DNA from: CAYUNE01 sp964446115
GTDB taxonomy: Bacteria; Desulfobacterota; Desulfobulbia; Desulfobulbales; Desulfobulbaceae
Length of the DNA: 53,334 nucleotides
NCBI GenBank assembly: GCA_964446115.1
Contig: CAYUNE010000005.1
Coordinates: 1 to 53,334, forward strand
Reading direction: 5' to 3'
Numbering within the stretch: position 1 is the first letter of the stretch; each line of letters begins with the position of its first letter. A model generated the notes under the pieces. The model had not been told where the DNA came from and did no database searches. It worked only from the letters and a program-made list of their open reading frames with translations. Of this stretch, positions 1-8,000 are shown piece after piece. The translations under genes and the position numbers were made by a program.

Positions 1-1
1 T

Positions 2-157
2 CTCTTCTTTAGCCGGTACAAGAGAAAAAATGAGATGTTGGATGATATTGTGATAGAATATAGCTATCTTTTCCCCGGCTACCGAGAACTCATCAAATTT
101 ATTTACCATGCCGGCGGCGGCAAAGCAACAGGGGAAGCCGCCCCTGCGCTGATTTAG
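2..157 (+). CDS. C-terminal end of an unidentified gene (5' end outside window)
   Basis: An open frame with no stop runs from the window edge to a TAG at 155-157 and would encode about 51 residues, including the stretch RKNEMLDDIVIEYSYLF. The codons look plausible and no other feature explains the stretch. I do not recognise the family. It lies on the same strand as the response-regulator gene that follows and ends about 130 bases before it. It could also be a chance open frame, since only 156 bases are visible. Confidence 0.35.
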   Translation, partial: LFFSRYKRKNEMLDDIVIEYSYLFPGYRELIKFIYHAGGGKATGEAAPALI

Positions 158-289
158 CCCGTCCGGCGGATCATTGTCTTCCACAAAAGATGGATGTGGA
201 TATGGGCTTTTCTCCCATGCACGGTTGATACTGCATGGGCCGCAGGAAAAGAGGAAAATGAAGATTTAAACCGACTGTATTTTAGAAAC

Positions 290-1687
290 ATGGCCAATAT
301 TCTCATCATCGACGACGATCCGGGCATCTGCGATCTGCTCATAGACTATCTTGCCGAACAGGGGCATGCGGCAACAGCCGTCTACACCCTTGCCGACGGC
401 ATCGAGCGTATCACCGCCATGGATTGTGACGTGGTGTTGCTGGATGTGCAGCTGCCGGACGGCAACGGTCTGGAGAATCTGCCCCGCTTCACCATGGCTC
501 CCTCTTCACCGGAGGTACTCATCATCACCGGCCACGGCGATCCGGACAGTGCCGAAAAGGCGATCGTCAGCGGTGCCTGGAGCTATATCGAAAAACCCAA
601 CGTCCTCAACGACCTTGACCTGCACCTGGCCCGGGCCCTGCAGTACCGGGAGGAGAAAAAGCGGGCCATCCGGGCGCCGGTTGCCCTGAAACGGGACAAC
701 ATCATCGGCCATAGCCGGGTGATGAAGGAGTGTTTCGACTCCCTGGCCAGGGCCGCCTCCACCGACGTCAACGTCCTGATCAGCGGCGCCACCGGTACGG
801 GCAAGGAACTCTTCGCCCGGGCGATTCATGACAACAGCCACCGGGCCGGGGGCAACTTCGTCATTGTCGACTGCGCCTCACTGCCGGAAAATCTCATCGA
901 AAGCACCTTGTTCGGCCATGAAAAAGGTGCTTTCACAGGTGCCGACAGCAAAAAGGACGGCCTGGTCAAACATGCCGACGGCGGCACACTCTTCCTTGAC
1001 GAGGTGGGTGAACTGCCCCTCGGCATGCAGAAGAAATTCCTGCGGGTGTTGCAGGAACGCAGCTTTCGACCGGTGGGATCGTTTAAGGAACAGAAAAGCG
1101 ATTTCCGGCTGGTGGCGGCCACCAACCGCGATCTTGACCGACGCGTCACCATCGGCGAGTTCCGGCATGATCTGCTCTTCCGTCTCAAGGGGTTCTCCAT
1201 CGAACTCCCGCCCCTGAAGAGCCGGCTGGAAGACATCCGCGAGCTGGTAACCTATTTCATCACCCGGCTCTGCGACCGCTACGGTCAGGAGACCAAGGGG
1301 GTGGCTCCGGATTTCATCGAGACCCTGGCTGCCTACGACTGGCCGGGCAATGTCAGGGAACTCTCCCAGACCGTGGAACAGGTCTTTGCCGACGCCTTTC
1401 ACTCGCCCACCTTCTTTGCCGTCCATCTGCCGAAAAAGTTCCGTATCCGCAAGGCCCGGGCCGGGGTCAGGACAATGCCCGAAATCTCCCCCCCCGACGA
1501 CCACCGGAGCGGCCCTCCCACCTGGCAGGAGTATAAGGAACAGTGCGAAAAGAGATATGTGGCCGGCCTCATGCTCCATGCGGGCAACAATATCCAGCTC
1601 GCCTGCAGAATTTCGGGGATTTCCCGCACACGTCTCTATCAGCTGCTGCGCAAACATGATCTCCACCCCGCCACCATCAAAAACTGA
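290..1687 (+). CDS. NtrC-family sigma-54-dependent response regulator
   Basis: This is a 465-residue transcriptional activator with the standard three-part layout. A receiver domain (about 1-120) has the acidic cluster D8-D10 and the likely phospho-acceptor D52 in VVLLDVQLPDG. An AAA+ domain (about 145-370) has Walker A GATGTGKE and the sigma-54-contacting GAFTGA loop. A C-terminal Fis-type helix-turn-helix lies in the last 45 residues (ACRISGISRTRLYQLLRK). I chose ATG 290 because the receiver fold starts there (MANILIIDDDPG). An in-frame ATG at 194 would add 32 residues unlike any receiver. There is no good Shine-Dalgarno at 290. A matching inverted repeat and sigma-54 promoter lie just downstream, so it may control the adjacent chemoreceptor locus. 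The cognate kinase is not identified; the PAS hybrid kinase about 7 kb away is one candidate. Confidence 0.93.
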   Translation: MANILIIDDDPGICDLLIDYLAEQGHAATAVYTLADGIERITAMDCDVVLLDVQLPDGNGLENLPRFTMAPSSPEVLIITGHGDPDSAEKAIVSGAWSYIEKPNVLNDLDLHLARALQYREEKKRAIRAPVALKRDNIIGHSRVMKECFDSLARAASTDVNVLISGATGTGKELFARAIHDNSHRAGGNFVIVDCASLPENLIESTLFGHEKGAFTGADSKKDGLVKHADGGTLFLDEVGELPLGMQKKFLRVLQERSFRPVGSFKEQKSDFRLVAATNRDLDRRVTIGEFRHDLLFRLKGFSIELPPLKSRLEDIRELVTYFITRLCDRYGQETKGVAPDFIETLAAYDWPGNVRELSQTVEQVFADAFHSPTFFAVHLPKKFRIRKARAGVRTMPEISPPDDHRSGPPTWQEYKEQCEKRYVAGLMLHAGNNIQLACRISGISRTRLYQLLRKHDLHPATIKN

Positions 1688-1764
1688 AACACCTCCTCCC
1701 CGGGCGACTCGGCCCGTCCGGCCCCGCCCTGCTCCCGGAGACCGACACCCCGCTCTCTTACCTC

Positions 1765-1793
1765 CACAAAAGTGCACATCTTCCACTTTTGTG
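1765..1793. promoter_or_regulatory. Perfect inverted repeat, likely activator binding site (UAS)
   Basis: CACAAAAGTG at 1765-1774 and its exact reverse complement CACTTTTGTG at 1784-1793 are separated by 9 bases. The same stretch also contains GTGCACAT twice in direct orientation. It lies about 105 bases upstream of the -24 element at 1896, a typical distance for an enhancer of an NtrC-type activator, and immediately downstream of the gene for such an activator. Binding by that protein is inferred. Confidence 0.6.
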
Positions 1794-1895
1794 CACATTC
1801 CCTTCACCATTCTCCGGCCCGATGTTGATCGCCCACGGACTCCTCCTGCAGGCAACTACCTGTTTTTTCAAGATTTTTTGTTTTCTCCCCCTTCA

Positions 1896-1910
1896 GGCAC
1901 CGTATTTGCT
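1896..1910 (+). promoter_or_regulatory. Sigma-54 (-24/-12) promoter
   Basis: GGCAC-CGTAT-TTGCT matches the sigma-54 consensus GGCAC-N5-TTGCW, with GG and GC separated by 10 bases. The invariant GC falls at 1908-1909, which predicts transcription from about 1921. It is the best sigma-54 site I noticed in the window. It reads toward the receiver-like and chemoreceptor genes. Confidence 0.7.
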
Positions 1911-1920
1911 TAAAATCAAC

Positions 1921-2244
1921 CGGCATGAAAAAATCCATGCCGATCCGGATAAATACCCAGGGCCGATGTTCACTTTTTCCCGGACGGTGACATCTAAGGA
2001 GACCTGAGCGCTTACAGCCAAGGAGTACATCATACCGTAACCGATCACAGGGCATGTAACCCTGCGGTATATCATGCTTCCTGCCCGTAACCCGGCACAG
2101 AATGCGCAGTCTGCACACTCCCTCCCGGCCGCTATAGCCCACTATGCGGCCGGGAGGGAGCGCATGAAGATGCGGTGCCTGTGACCGATTACATTATACC
2201 GGCGGGTTGCAACCCCCGTGAGTGGTTACCAAGGAGACGGTACT
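1921..2244 (+). ncRNA. Structured leader or small RNA downstream of the sigma-54 promoter
   Basis: There is no convincing ORF in these 324 bases, although the predicted transcript start is at 1921. The RNA would begin with a perfect 7-bp stem (CGGCATG 1921-1927, CATGCCG 1936-1942). It then carries two AAGGAG motifs, near 1996 and 2022, with no start codon after them, followed by the large palindrome at about 2056-2218. A third AAGGAG at 2231 is the true ribosome site of the next gene. The repeated CAAGGAG/TAAGGAG motifs resemble CsrA-type GGA sites. The region could be an untranslated leader of the downstream operon or a separate small RNA; the sequence does not decide between these. Confidence 0.35.
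2056..2218. repeat. Two-armed GC-rich palindromic repeat, fullest copy
   Basis: The core is a perfect 15-bp stem (2118-2132 with 2146-2160, CTCCCTCCCGGCCGC) around a 13-base loop that itself pairs ATAG with CTAT. Outside the core both arms carry the same family sequence in opposite orientation: GTAACCCTGCGGTATATCAT on the left, and TGCGGTGCCTGTGACCGATT followed by ATACCGGCGGGTT on the right. Single-arm or partial copies are seen near 10990, 11790, 20560, 36135, 50000 and 50390. A further fragment of the same arm (ACCGTAACCGATCACAGG) lies just upstream, at 2034-2051. Confidence 0.8.
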
Positions 2245-2646
2245 ATGAACACCTTTTTTTATGCGGCCGCCGAATCTAAACACTGTCAAGACGTTGTGAA
2301 AAGACTGAAGACTTTTTCCCAGCTGCGCGATCTGACGGCACTGCCCTGCGGCTCCCGGTTCACCAGTTTCGAAGCCCTGAGACTGCGTTCCGGCGATCTC
2401 ATCTTCCTCTTTGCCGATAACGAGGATCATCTGGAGGAGCTCATCGCCTTGCGCAGCGATTTCGAAGGATTCCGGATCATTCTGATCCTGTTGGAGCCCA
2501 GGGCGGATACGGTGCGCAAAAGCCACCTGCTGCGGCCGCGCTTTATTGTCGGCGCCAAAGAAAACTGGGATGAACTGGAGGCCATCGTCGACAAGATCAT
2601 CTTTTCCGAATGCTGCCGCTGGTTGGCCTCCGCCGCCCATCACTGA
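2245..2646 (+). CDS. Small receiver-like protein of unknown function
   Basis: This 133-residue protein has ATG 2245 preceded by AAGGAG at 2231-2236, which sets the start; upstream in-frame residues are not needed. I do not recognise a named family. The order of hydrophobic strands and helices (GDLIFLFADNED, then FRIILILLEP, then PRFIVGAKENWDELEAIVDKI) resembles an alpha/beta receiver or pseudo-receiver fold. I see no clear DD...D...K phosphorylation set. It lies 30 bases upstream of the chemoreceptor gene, on the same strand and probably in the same sigma-54-driven transcript, which suggests an accessory role in that signalling unit. The fold is inferred from the pattern only. Confidence 0.75.
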   Translation: MNTFFYAAAESKHCQDVVKRLKTFSQLRDLTALPCGSRFTSFEALRLRSGDLIFLFADNEDHLEELIALRSDFEGFRIILILLEPRADTVRKSHLLRPRFIVGAKENWDELEAIVDKIIFSECCRWLASAAHH

Positions 2647-2676
2647 TCATCCCCATCAGCACTGGAAGGAGAACAG

Positions 2677-4833
2677 ATGAACCTATTGAAAAAAATTACG
2701 CCCCGCAAAACCATGAACAGGGTGCTGCTGATCATGACCCTGGCCATGGCCCTTTTGATCGTTATTCCCTCAATGCTTTTCTATCAGAAGTATATCGCCA
2801 ATACAGTGGAACTGGAGACGGATCGCGGACACTCGGTCTACAAACAGGTCAATGCCGCCATCATCGGCCAGTCCGAGTCCCTGGCCATGCTTTCCTATGC
2901 GGTCTCGCAAATGCACAACGTCCGGAGGTTCTTCAGGGACGAAAACCGCAATGCCCTTGAAACGGCGACCATGCCCATCTTCCGGGAGATGAAAAAAAAA
3001 TACGGCATCAACGTCTTCCACTTCCATAAACCGCCGGCCATCTCCTTCCTGCGGTTACAGAAACCGGAGAAATTCGGCGACGACCTCTCCGGTTTCCGTC
3101 ACACCGTGATAGCGGCCAACAACATGAAACAAACTGTTGTCGGCCTGGAAAAGGGAAGGGCAGGCCTCTCAAGCCGGGCCGTTGTGCCGGTGAACCTGGA
3201 GGGTGAACACCTGGGTACCGTGGAATTCGGTCTGCCGGTCAACGACAAGCTGCTGCTGGAGATCAAGGAACAGGCGGGAACCGATATCTCGGTAATCGTG
3301 CCGGAGGGTGACGGGTTCAGATATCAGGCCAAGACCCACAACATGACGATCCCGGCCGGTAAGATTCCCTTTCTCAAAGAGATCATGAAAACTGACCGTA
3401 TCCTCAGCAAACGGGTATCGAAAAACGGCAGGGAACTGGTGACCACCTATGGACCGTTGAAGGACTTTTCCGGCAACATCATCGGGGTGCTGGCGGTTCC
3501 GGTCGATATTTCCCATACCCTGGAGGGGGCGAAAAAGACCTTGGCCTTCATCAACATGGTCGGCCTTTCCATTCTGGTGCTCTTTGTTCTCTTTCTTCAC
3601 TTTCTCTTCAGGACCAGGATCAACCGTCCCCTCTCCCAGCTCAAGGATAACCTGGAGATGGCCAGCCGCGGCGATCTCACCGGCCAGATGGGCGGCCACG
3701 CAGTGCGGGGCATGAACTGTTCGGAGATCATGGGCTGCGAACAGAGAGACTGCAGCTGTTACGGCGAGGATGAAGCCCATTGCTGGGAGGAGGCCGGCTC
3801 ACTGTCCACCACCATCCAGTGCCCCAAGATTCTCGACGGGGAATACTCCTCCTGCGCCCAATGCACCGAGGTGTTCACCCCTGCCGTGAAAAATGAATTT
3901 TCCGAACTCGCCGTCTATTTCAACGCCTTTATCCACAACATCCACAAAATGCTTTCCGAAATCAGGGAAAACAGCACCAAACTCAACGATTCCGCCTCTG
4001 CCTTAAGTTCGGTTTCCCGGGAACTGTCCCAGGGAGCCGATGAAACCGCCCGCCATTCCCAGAGTGTTGCCACCGCGGCCGGCGAGATGAGCAGCACCAT
4101 GAACAATGTGGCTGCGGCAACCGAGGAGACTGCCTCCAATGTCAGGGTAATGTCCGGCTCGACCAAAAATATCACCGCCATGGTTGCGGAGATTCTCGGT
4201 TCCACGGACAAGGCCCAGAAGATTACCGGCCAGGCGGTGACCGAGGCGGTGGATATCACGGAAAAAGTGGACCGACTGGGAAAATCAGCCAAGGATATCG
4301 GACAGGTAACCGAGACCATCAATGAAATTTCCTCCCAGACAAACCTGCTGGCCTTGAATGCCACCATCGAGGCGGCCCGCGCCGGTGAGGCCGGCAAGGG
4401 ATTTGCCGTGGTTGCCAACGAGATCAAGGATCTGGCCCAGCAGACCGCCGAGGCCACCGGCGAGATCAAGCAACGGATCGAATCCATCCAGCAATCCACC
4501 GGCAGCACGGTCTCAGGCATCCGCACCATTACCGATATCATCAAGGAGATAGATCAGATCGTCACCACCATTGCCGTGGCCCTGGACCGGCAATCGGGCA
4601 CCATGAACGAACTCACCGCCAATATCCGCCAGGCCGGAGAAGGTATCGACGAGGTGGCGGAAAATGTAGCCGGCAGTTCCCTGGTTTCCACGGAGATCGC
4701 CCGGGAAGTGGGTGAAGTCAACGCCGCGGCCGAGGATATCTCCGACGGCAGCACCACGGTCCAGCGTAACGCGGAAGACCTCCGCCATCTCGCCGCTGAA
4801 CTCCGAAAAATGGTACAGCGCTTCAATCTCTAG
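2677..4833 (+). CDS. Methyl-accepting chemotaxis protein with Cys-rich (two-CW type) insert
   Basis: This is a 718-residue transmembrane chemoreceptor. TM1 lies at about 16-36, a periplasmic Cache-like sensor at about 40-285, TM2 at about 289-311 and a HAMP region after that. Residues about 347-398 hold eight cysteines, including MGCEQRDCSCYG, HCWEEAG and SSCAQCTEVF. This matches the Cys-rich two-CW type module known from MCPs of sulfate reducers and relatives. The cytoplasmic signalling coiled coil (about 430-718) has the conserved tip near 549-600 (SSQTNLLALNATIEAARAGE). There is no C-terminal CheR-docking pentapeptide. A strong Shine-Dalgarno (GGAAGGAG) precedes the ATG. The cysteines suggest redox or metal sensing next to the inner membrane; this is inference. 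No cheA or cheW is present in the window. Confidence 0.93.
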   Translation: MNLLKKITPRKTMNRVLLIMTLAMALLIVIPSMLFYQKYIANTVELETDRGHSVYKQVNAAIIGQSESLAMLSYAVSQMHNVRRFFRDENRNALETATMPIFREMKKKYGINVFHFHKPPAISFLRLQKPEKFGDDLSGFRHTVIAANNMKQTVVGLEKGRAGLSSRAVVPVNLEGEHLGTVEFGLPVNDKLLLEIKEQAGTDISVIVPEGDGFRYQAKTHNMTIPAGKIPFLKEIMKTDRILSKRVSKNGRELVTTYGPLKDFSGNIIGVLAVPVDISHTLEGAKKTLAFINMVGLSILVLFVLFLHFLFRTRINRPLSQLKDNLEMASRGDLTGQMGGHAVRGMNCSEIMGCEQRDCSCYGEDEAHCWEEAGSLSTTIQCPKILDGEYSSCAQCTEVFTPAVKNEFSELAVYFNAFIHNIHKMLSEIRENSTKLNDSASALSSVSRELSQGADETARHSQSVATAAGEMSSTMNNVAAATEETASNVRVMSGSTKNITAMVAEILGSTDKAQKITGQAVTEAVDITEKVDRLGKSAKDIGQVTETINEISSQTNLLALNATIEAARAGEAGKGFAVVANEIKDLAQQTAEATGEIKQRIESIQQSTGSTVSGIRTITDIIKEIDQIVTTIAVALDRQSGTMNELTANIRQAGEGIDEVAENVAGSSLVSTEIAREVGEVNAAAEDISDGSTTVQRNAEDLRHLAAELRKMVQRFNL

Positions 4834-4895
4834 GCGGGGGAGCCCTGAAGGGGAACGATGTGGGTATCGGCGTCTCCTCGGCTACCGGGAGGCGG

Positions 4896-4924
4896 TTGAC
4901 AAAAATGACGGTTTTTAGTATATA
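4896..4924 (+). promoter_or_regulatory. Sigma-70-type promoter for the CheB-CheR-PAS gene
   Basis: TTGACA at 4896-4901, a 17-base spacer and TATATA at 4919-4924 are close to the sigma-70 consensus. Transcription would start near 4931, about 78 bases before the ATG at 5009. This suggests the CheB-CheR-PAS gene is transcribed independently of the sigma-54 unit upstream. Confidence 0.6.
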
Positions 4925-4950
4925 TCCGAGATTTGTCTTCGGTTATGTCG

Positions 4951-4970
4951 CTGCAAGCGCTTTCTTGCAG
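4951..4970 (+). promoter_or_regulatory. Perfect hairpin in the 5' leader of the CheB-CheR-PAS gene
   Basis: CTGCAAG and CTTGCAG (7-bp perfect stem) enclose a 6-base loop. The hairpin lies between the promoter at 4896-4924 and the start codon at 5009. No T-run follows, so it is not a typical terminator. It could stabilise the mRNA or act as an operator; the sequence does not say which. Confidence 0.4.
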
Positions 4971-5008
4971 ACTCCCACACCCAATTACTTTCTTTCTCCT
5001 CCCCTGCC

Positions 5009-8000
5009 ATGACGGACATCAACGGTATAGCACAACGGCTGGGTGTCGCCGCTCCTGAAAAAAAAGCCGATTTCCCGGTGGTGGGAATCGGAGCTTCCGC
5101 CGGCGGCATCGATGCCCTGGAAGAGCTCTTCGCCTCCCTGCCCGCGGATACGGGAATCGGTTATGTGGTGATACAGCATCTCGAAGCCGGACACGATACG
5201 AAACTGCACAAAATCCTCGCCCGACGCAGTGCCCTGAAAATCCGCCGGGTAACGGATAACACCGCTCTTGCGGCCGACTCGGTCTTCATCATCCCCCCGG
5301 GTCGGGACCTGGCCCTGCTCCATGGCCGGCTGCAGACCATGGAAACCCTCTCCCCCCGCCATCAGGCCCGGCCCATCGACTTCTTTTTCCGGTCCCTGGC
5401 CCGGGACCGCAGGGAGCGGGCCATCGGCATCATCCTTTCCGGAACCGGTACCGACGGTATCAGCGGTCTGAAGGAGATCAAGGCCGCTGGGGGCATAGTC
5501 ATCTGTCAGCAGCCCGACAGCGCCGCCTACCCGGACATGCCGGCCGCCGCCGTCCGTACGGGTCTGGTCGACCTTGTCCTCTCCCCCGCCGAGATCGCCG
5601 GCCACCTTGCAGTTATCGGCGCCGGACACCCTCGCCTGGCCGGCGCCGGCAGCGCCGAAATCTCCCCGGATACCGCCGACTACCTGCAAAAGATCTTCGT
5701 GCTGATCCGCAACCACACCGGCCACGACTTTTCCGGCTACAAGGAGGGAGTTGTCTGCCGCAGGGTGGAGCGACGCATGCTGCTCCACCAGATCGAGCGC
5801 ATCGGTCACTATGTCCGTTTCCTGCGCGAAAGCGATGAGGAGATCGAAGCCCTCTTCCAGGACCTGCTCATCGGCGTTACCTCTTTTTTCCGGGACAGGG
5901 AATCATTCCGCACCCTCAGGGAAAAAGGGCTGGCCCCCCTCATGGACGGCAGACCGGCGGCAAAAACCCTGCGTATCTGGGTGGTGGGATGCGCCACCGG
6001 CGAGGAGGCCTATACCATTGCCATGCTCGCCGCCGAAGAACGGGAAAAAAAGGACTGGCAGGGAAAAATCCAGATCTTCGCCACCGATATCGACCATCGG
6101 GCCGTGGAGTTCGCCCGCCGCGGCGTCTATGGCGCCGACGCCCTGGACAAGATGGATCCGGACCGCCTCCACCGCTTCTTTTCCCGCCGCAAAGAGGGCT
6201 ACCTGGTCCGCAAGCAGTTGCGGGACATGGTGATCTTTGCCGAACAGAATGTGATCCGTGATCCTCCCTTTTCCCGGCTGGACCTCATCTCCTGTCGCAA
6301 CCTGCTCATCTACATGAGTCCGGATCTGCATGCCCTGCTCTTTCCCCTGTTCTACCACTCCCTGGTGCGCAACGGCTATCTCTTCCTCGGCAATTCGGAG
6401 AACATCGGATCACTCATCGAATATTTCAGACCCGTTGTCCGCAACCGCCAGCTTTACCGGCGTCAGGGCAACCTGGCCCGCCATTACACCAGCTGGATGC
6501 CCGGCCGCATGACCAGCGCCGCGACAACCGCGCCTGCCTCGCGGGAACGCCGGAGCACCCATATCCCCTCGCTCTCCCGCCGCAATTTCCAACTCCTCTG
6601 CGAAAAATCCCTGCTGGCCCGACACACCCCGGCCGCGGCCTTGATCAACGAAAACCGCGAGGTGCTCTACTGCCACGGCCCCATAGCCGATTTTCTGCAG
6701 CTCTCCGCCGGCAAAACCAGATACGACATCCTCTCCCTGGTGCGTCCCCACATGCGGCACGAACTGGGTCGCCTGGTCACCGCCTGCCTGGCCGCCGGCC
6801 AACCCGTGGAAAGCAGCCATCTCAATCCGGAGCCGGGTGCCGAATCCGGCCTTGTCGATTTGCGGATCGAACCGGTGGGCAACCGGCGGCACGACCGTTT
6901 GTTTCTGGTCATTTTCACCCCCGTCCCCTGTTCCCGGGAAATCATCTCATCCCTGGAGGGCAAGCGACAGGGCCAAACCGCCGACAGTCGCCTGGTCGAT
7001 GACCTGGAAAGGGAACTGCAGAAGGCCCGCGACCGGATCTCTTTTCTGGTGGAAGAGGCTGCCATTGCCGACCTGGAGTCGCGTTCAATCCTGGAAGAAC
7101 TGAAATCATCCAACCAGGAGCTGCAGTCCGCCAACGAGGAGCTGGAAACCTCCCGTGAAGAACTGCAGTCCACCACCGAGGAACTGGTCACCGTCAACCA
7201 GGAGCTGGAACAGCGGGTCACCGAACTCAACAACCTCAACAACGACATGGTCAACCTGCTGGCGGCCACCGATATCGGCACGGTTTTCCTGGATCTCGAT
7301 CTGATCATCCAGCGCTTCACACCGGCGGTGGCCAGGGTCATCAACCTGCGTCCCAGCGACGAGGGACGCCCCCTGCAGGACCTGCGCATCAAACTCGATT
7401 ACCCTGCTCTGCTCGATGATGCCGAACTGGTTCTCACCACCCTTGATCCCATTGCCAGGGAGGCCCGTTCTCCCGGGGACAACCGCTGGTATCTGGTTCA
7501 AATGCTGCCCTATCGCACCACCAAGGGGGAAATCCAGGGAGTGGTGATCTCGTTCATCGACATCACCTGGCGCCACCAGGCCGAAGAAGAGGTGAAACGC
7601 TCACGCCTGGAACTGGAACAGATTTTCAACAGCGCCGCCGACGGGATGCAGGTAATCCTTAACGATTACACCACGATTCTGGTCAACGACACCTTTCTCC
7701 GCATGACCGGCAAGGACCGTTCGGAGTACATGAGCCGGAAATGCTGGGAACTCTTTCCCGGCTCCCGTTGCAAAACATCGAGATGCAGCCTCGAAAGAGT
7801 GCTGGAGGGTGAAGAGCTGGTCAACGAGCTGGTGACCATTGCCAGGCCGGATGCGGAGGAGATCGACCTGGCCCTCACCGCCCGGCCCTTCCTCGATACC
7901 GAGGGCAGAAAAATCGGCGCCATCATGTGCTACCGCGACATCAGTGATCTGCGCCAGAAGGAAGAACAGTTCCACAGCATCTTCAACAACGCCGCCGATG

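Noticed and set aside
1789..2007. 72-codon + strand frame across the sigma-54 promoter
   Set aside because: It spans the promoter and predicted transcript start, has no ribosome site and no family resemblance.
4834..5008. Cyclic-di-GMP riboswitch upstream of the CheB-CheR-PAS gene
   Set aside because: I looked for the conserved GEMM core elements and did not find them; only a promoter and a simple hairpin are visible.
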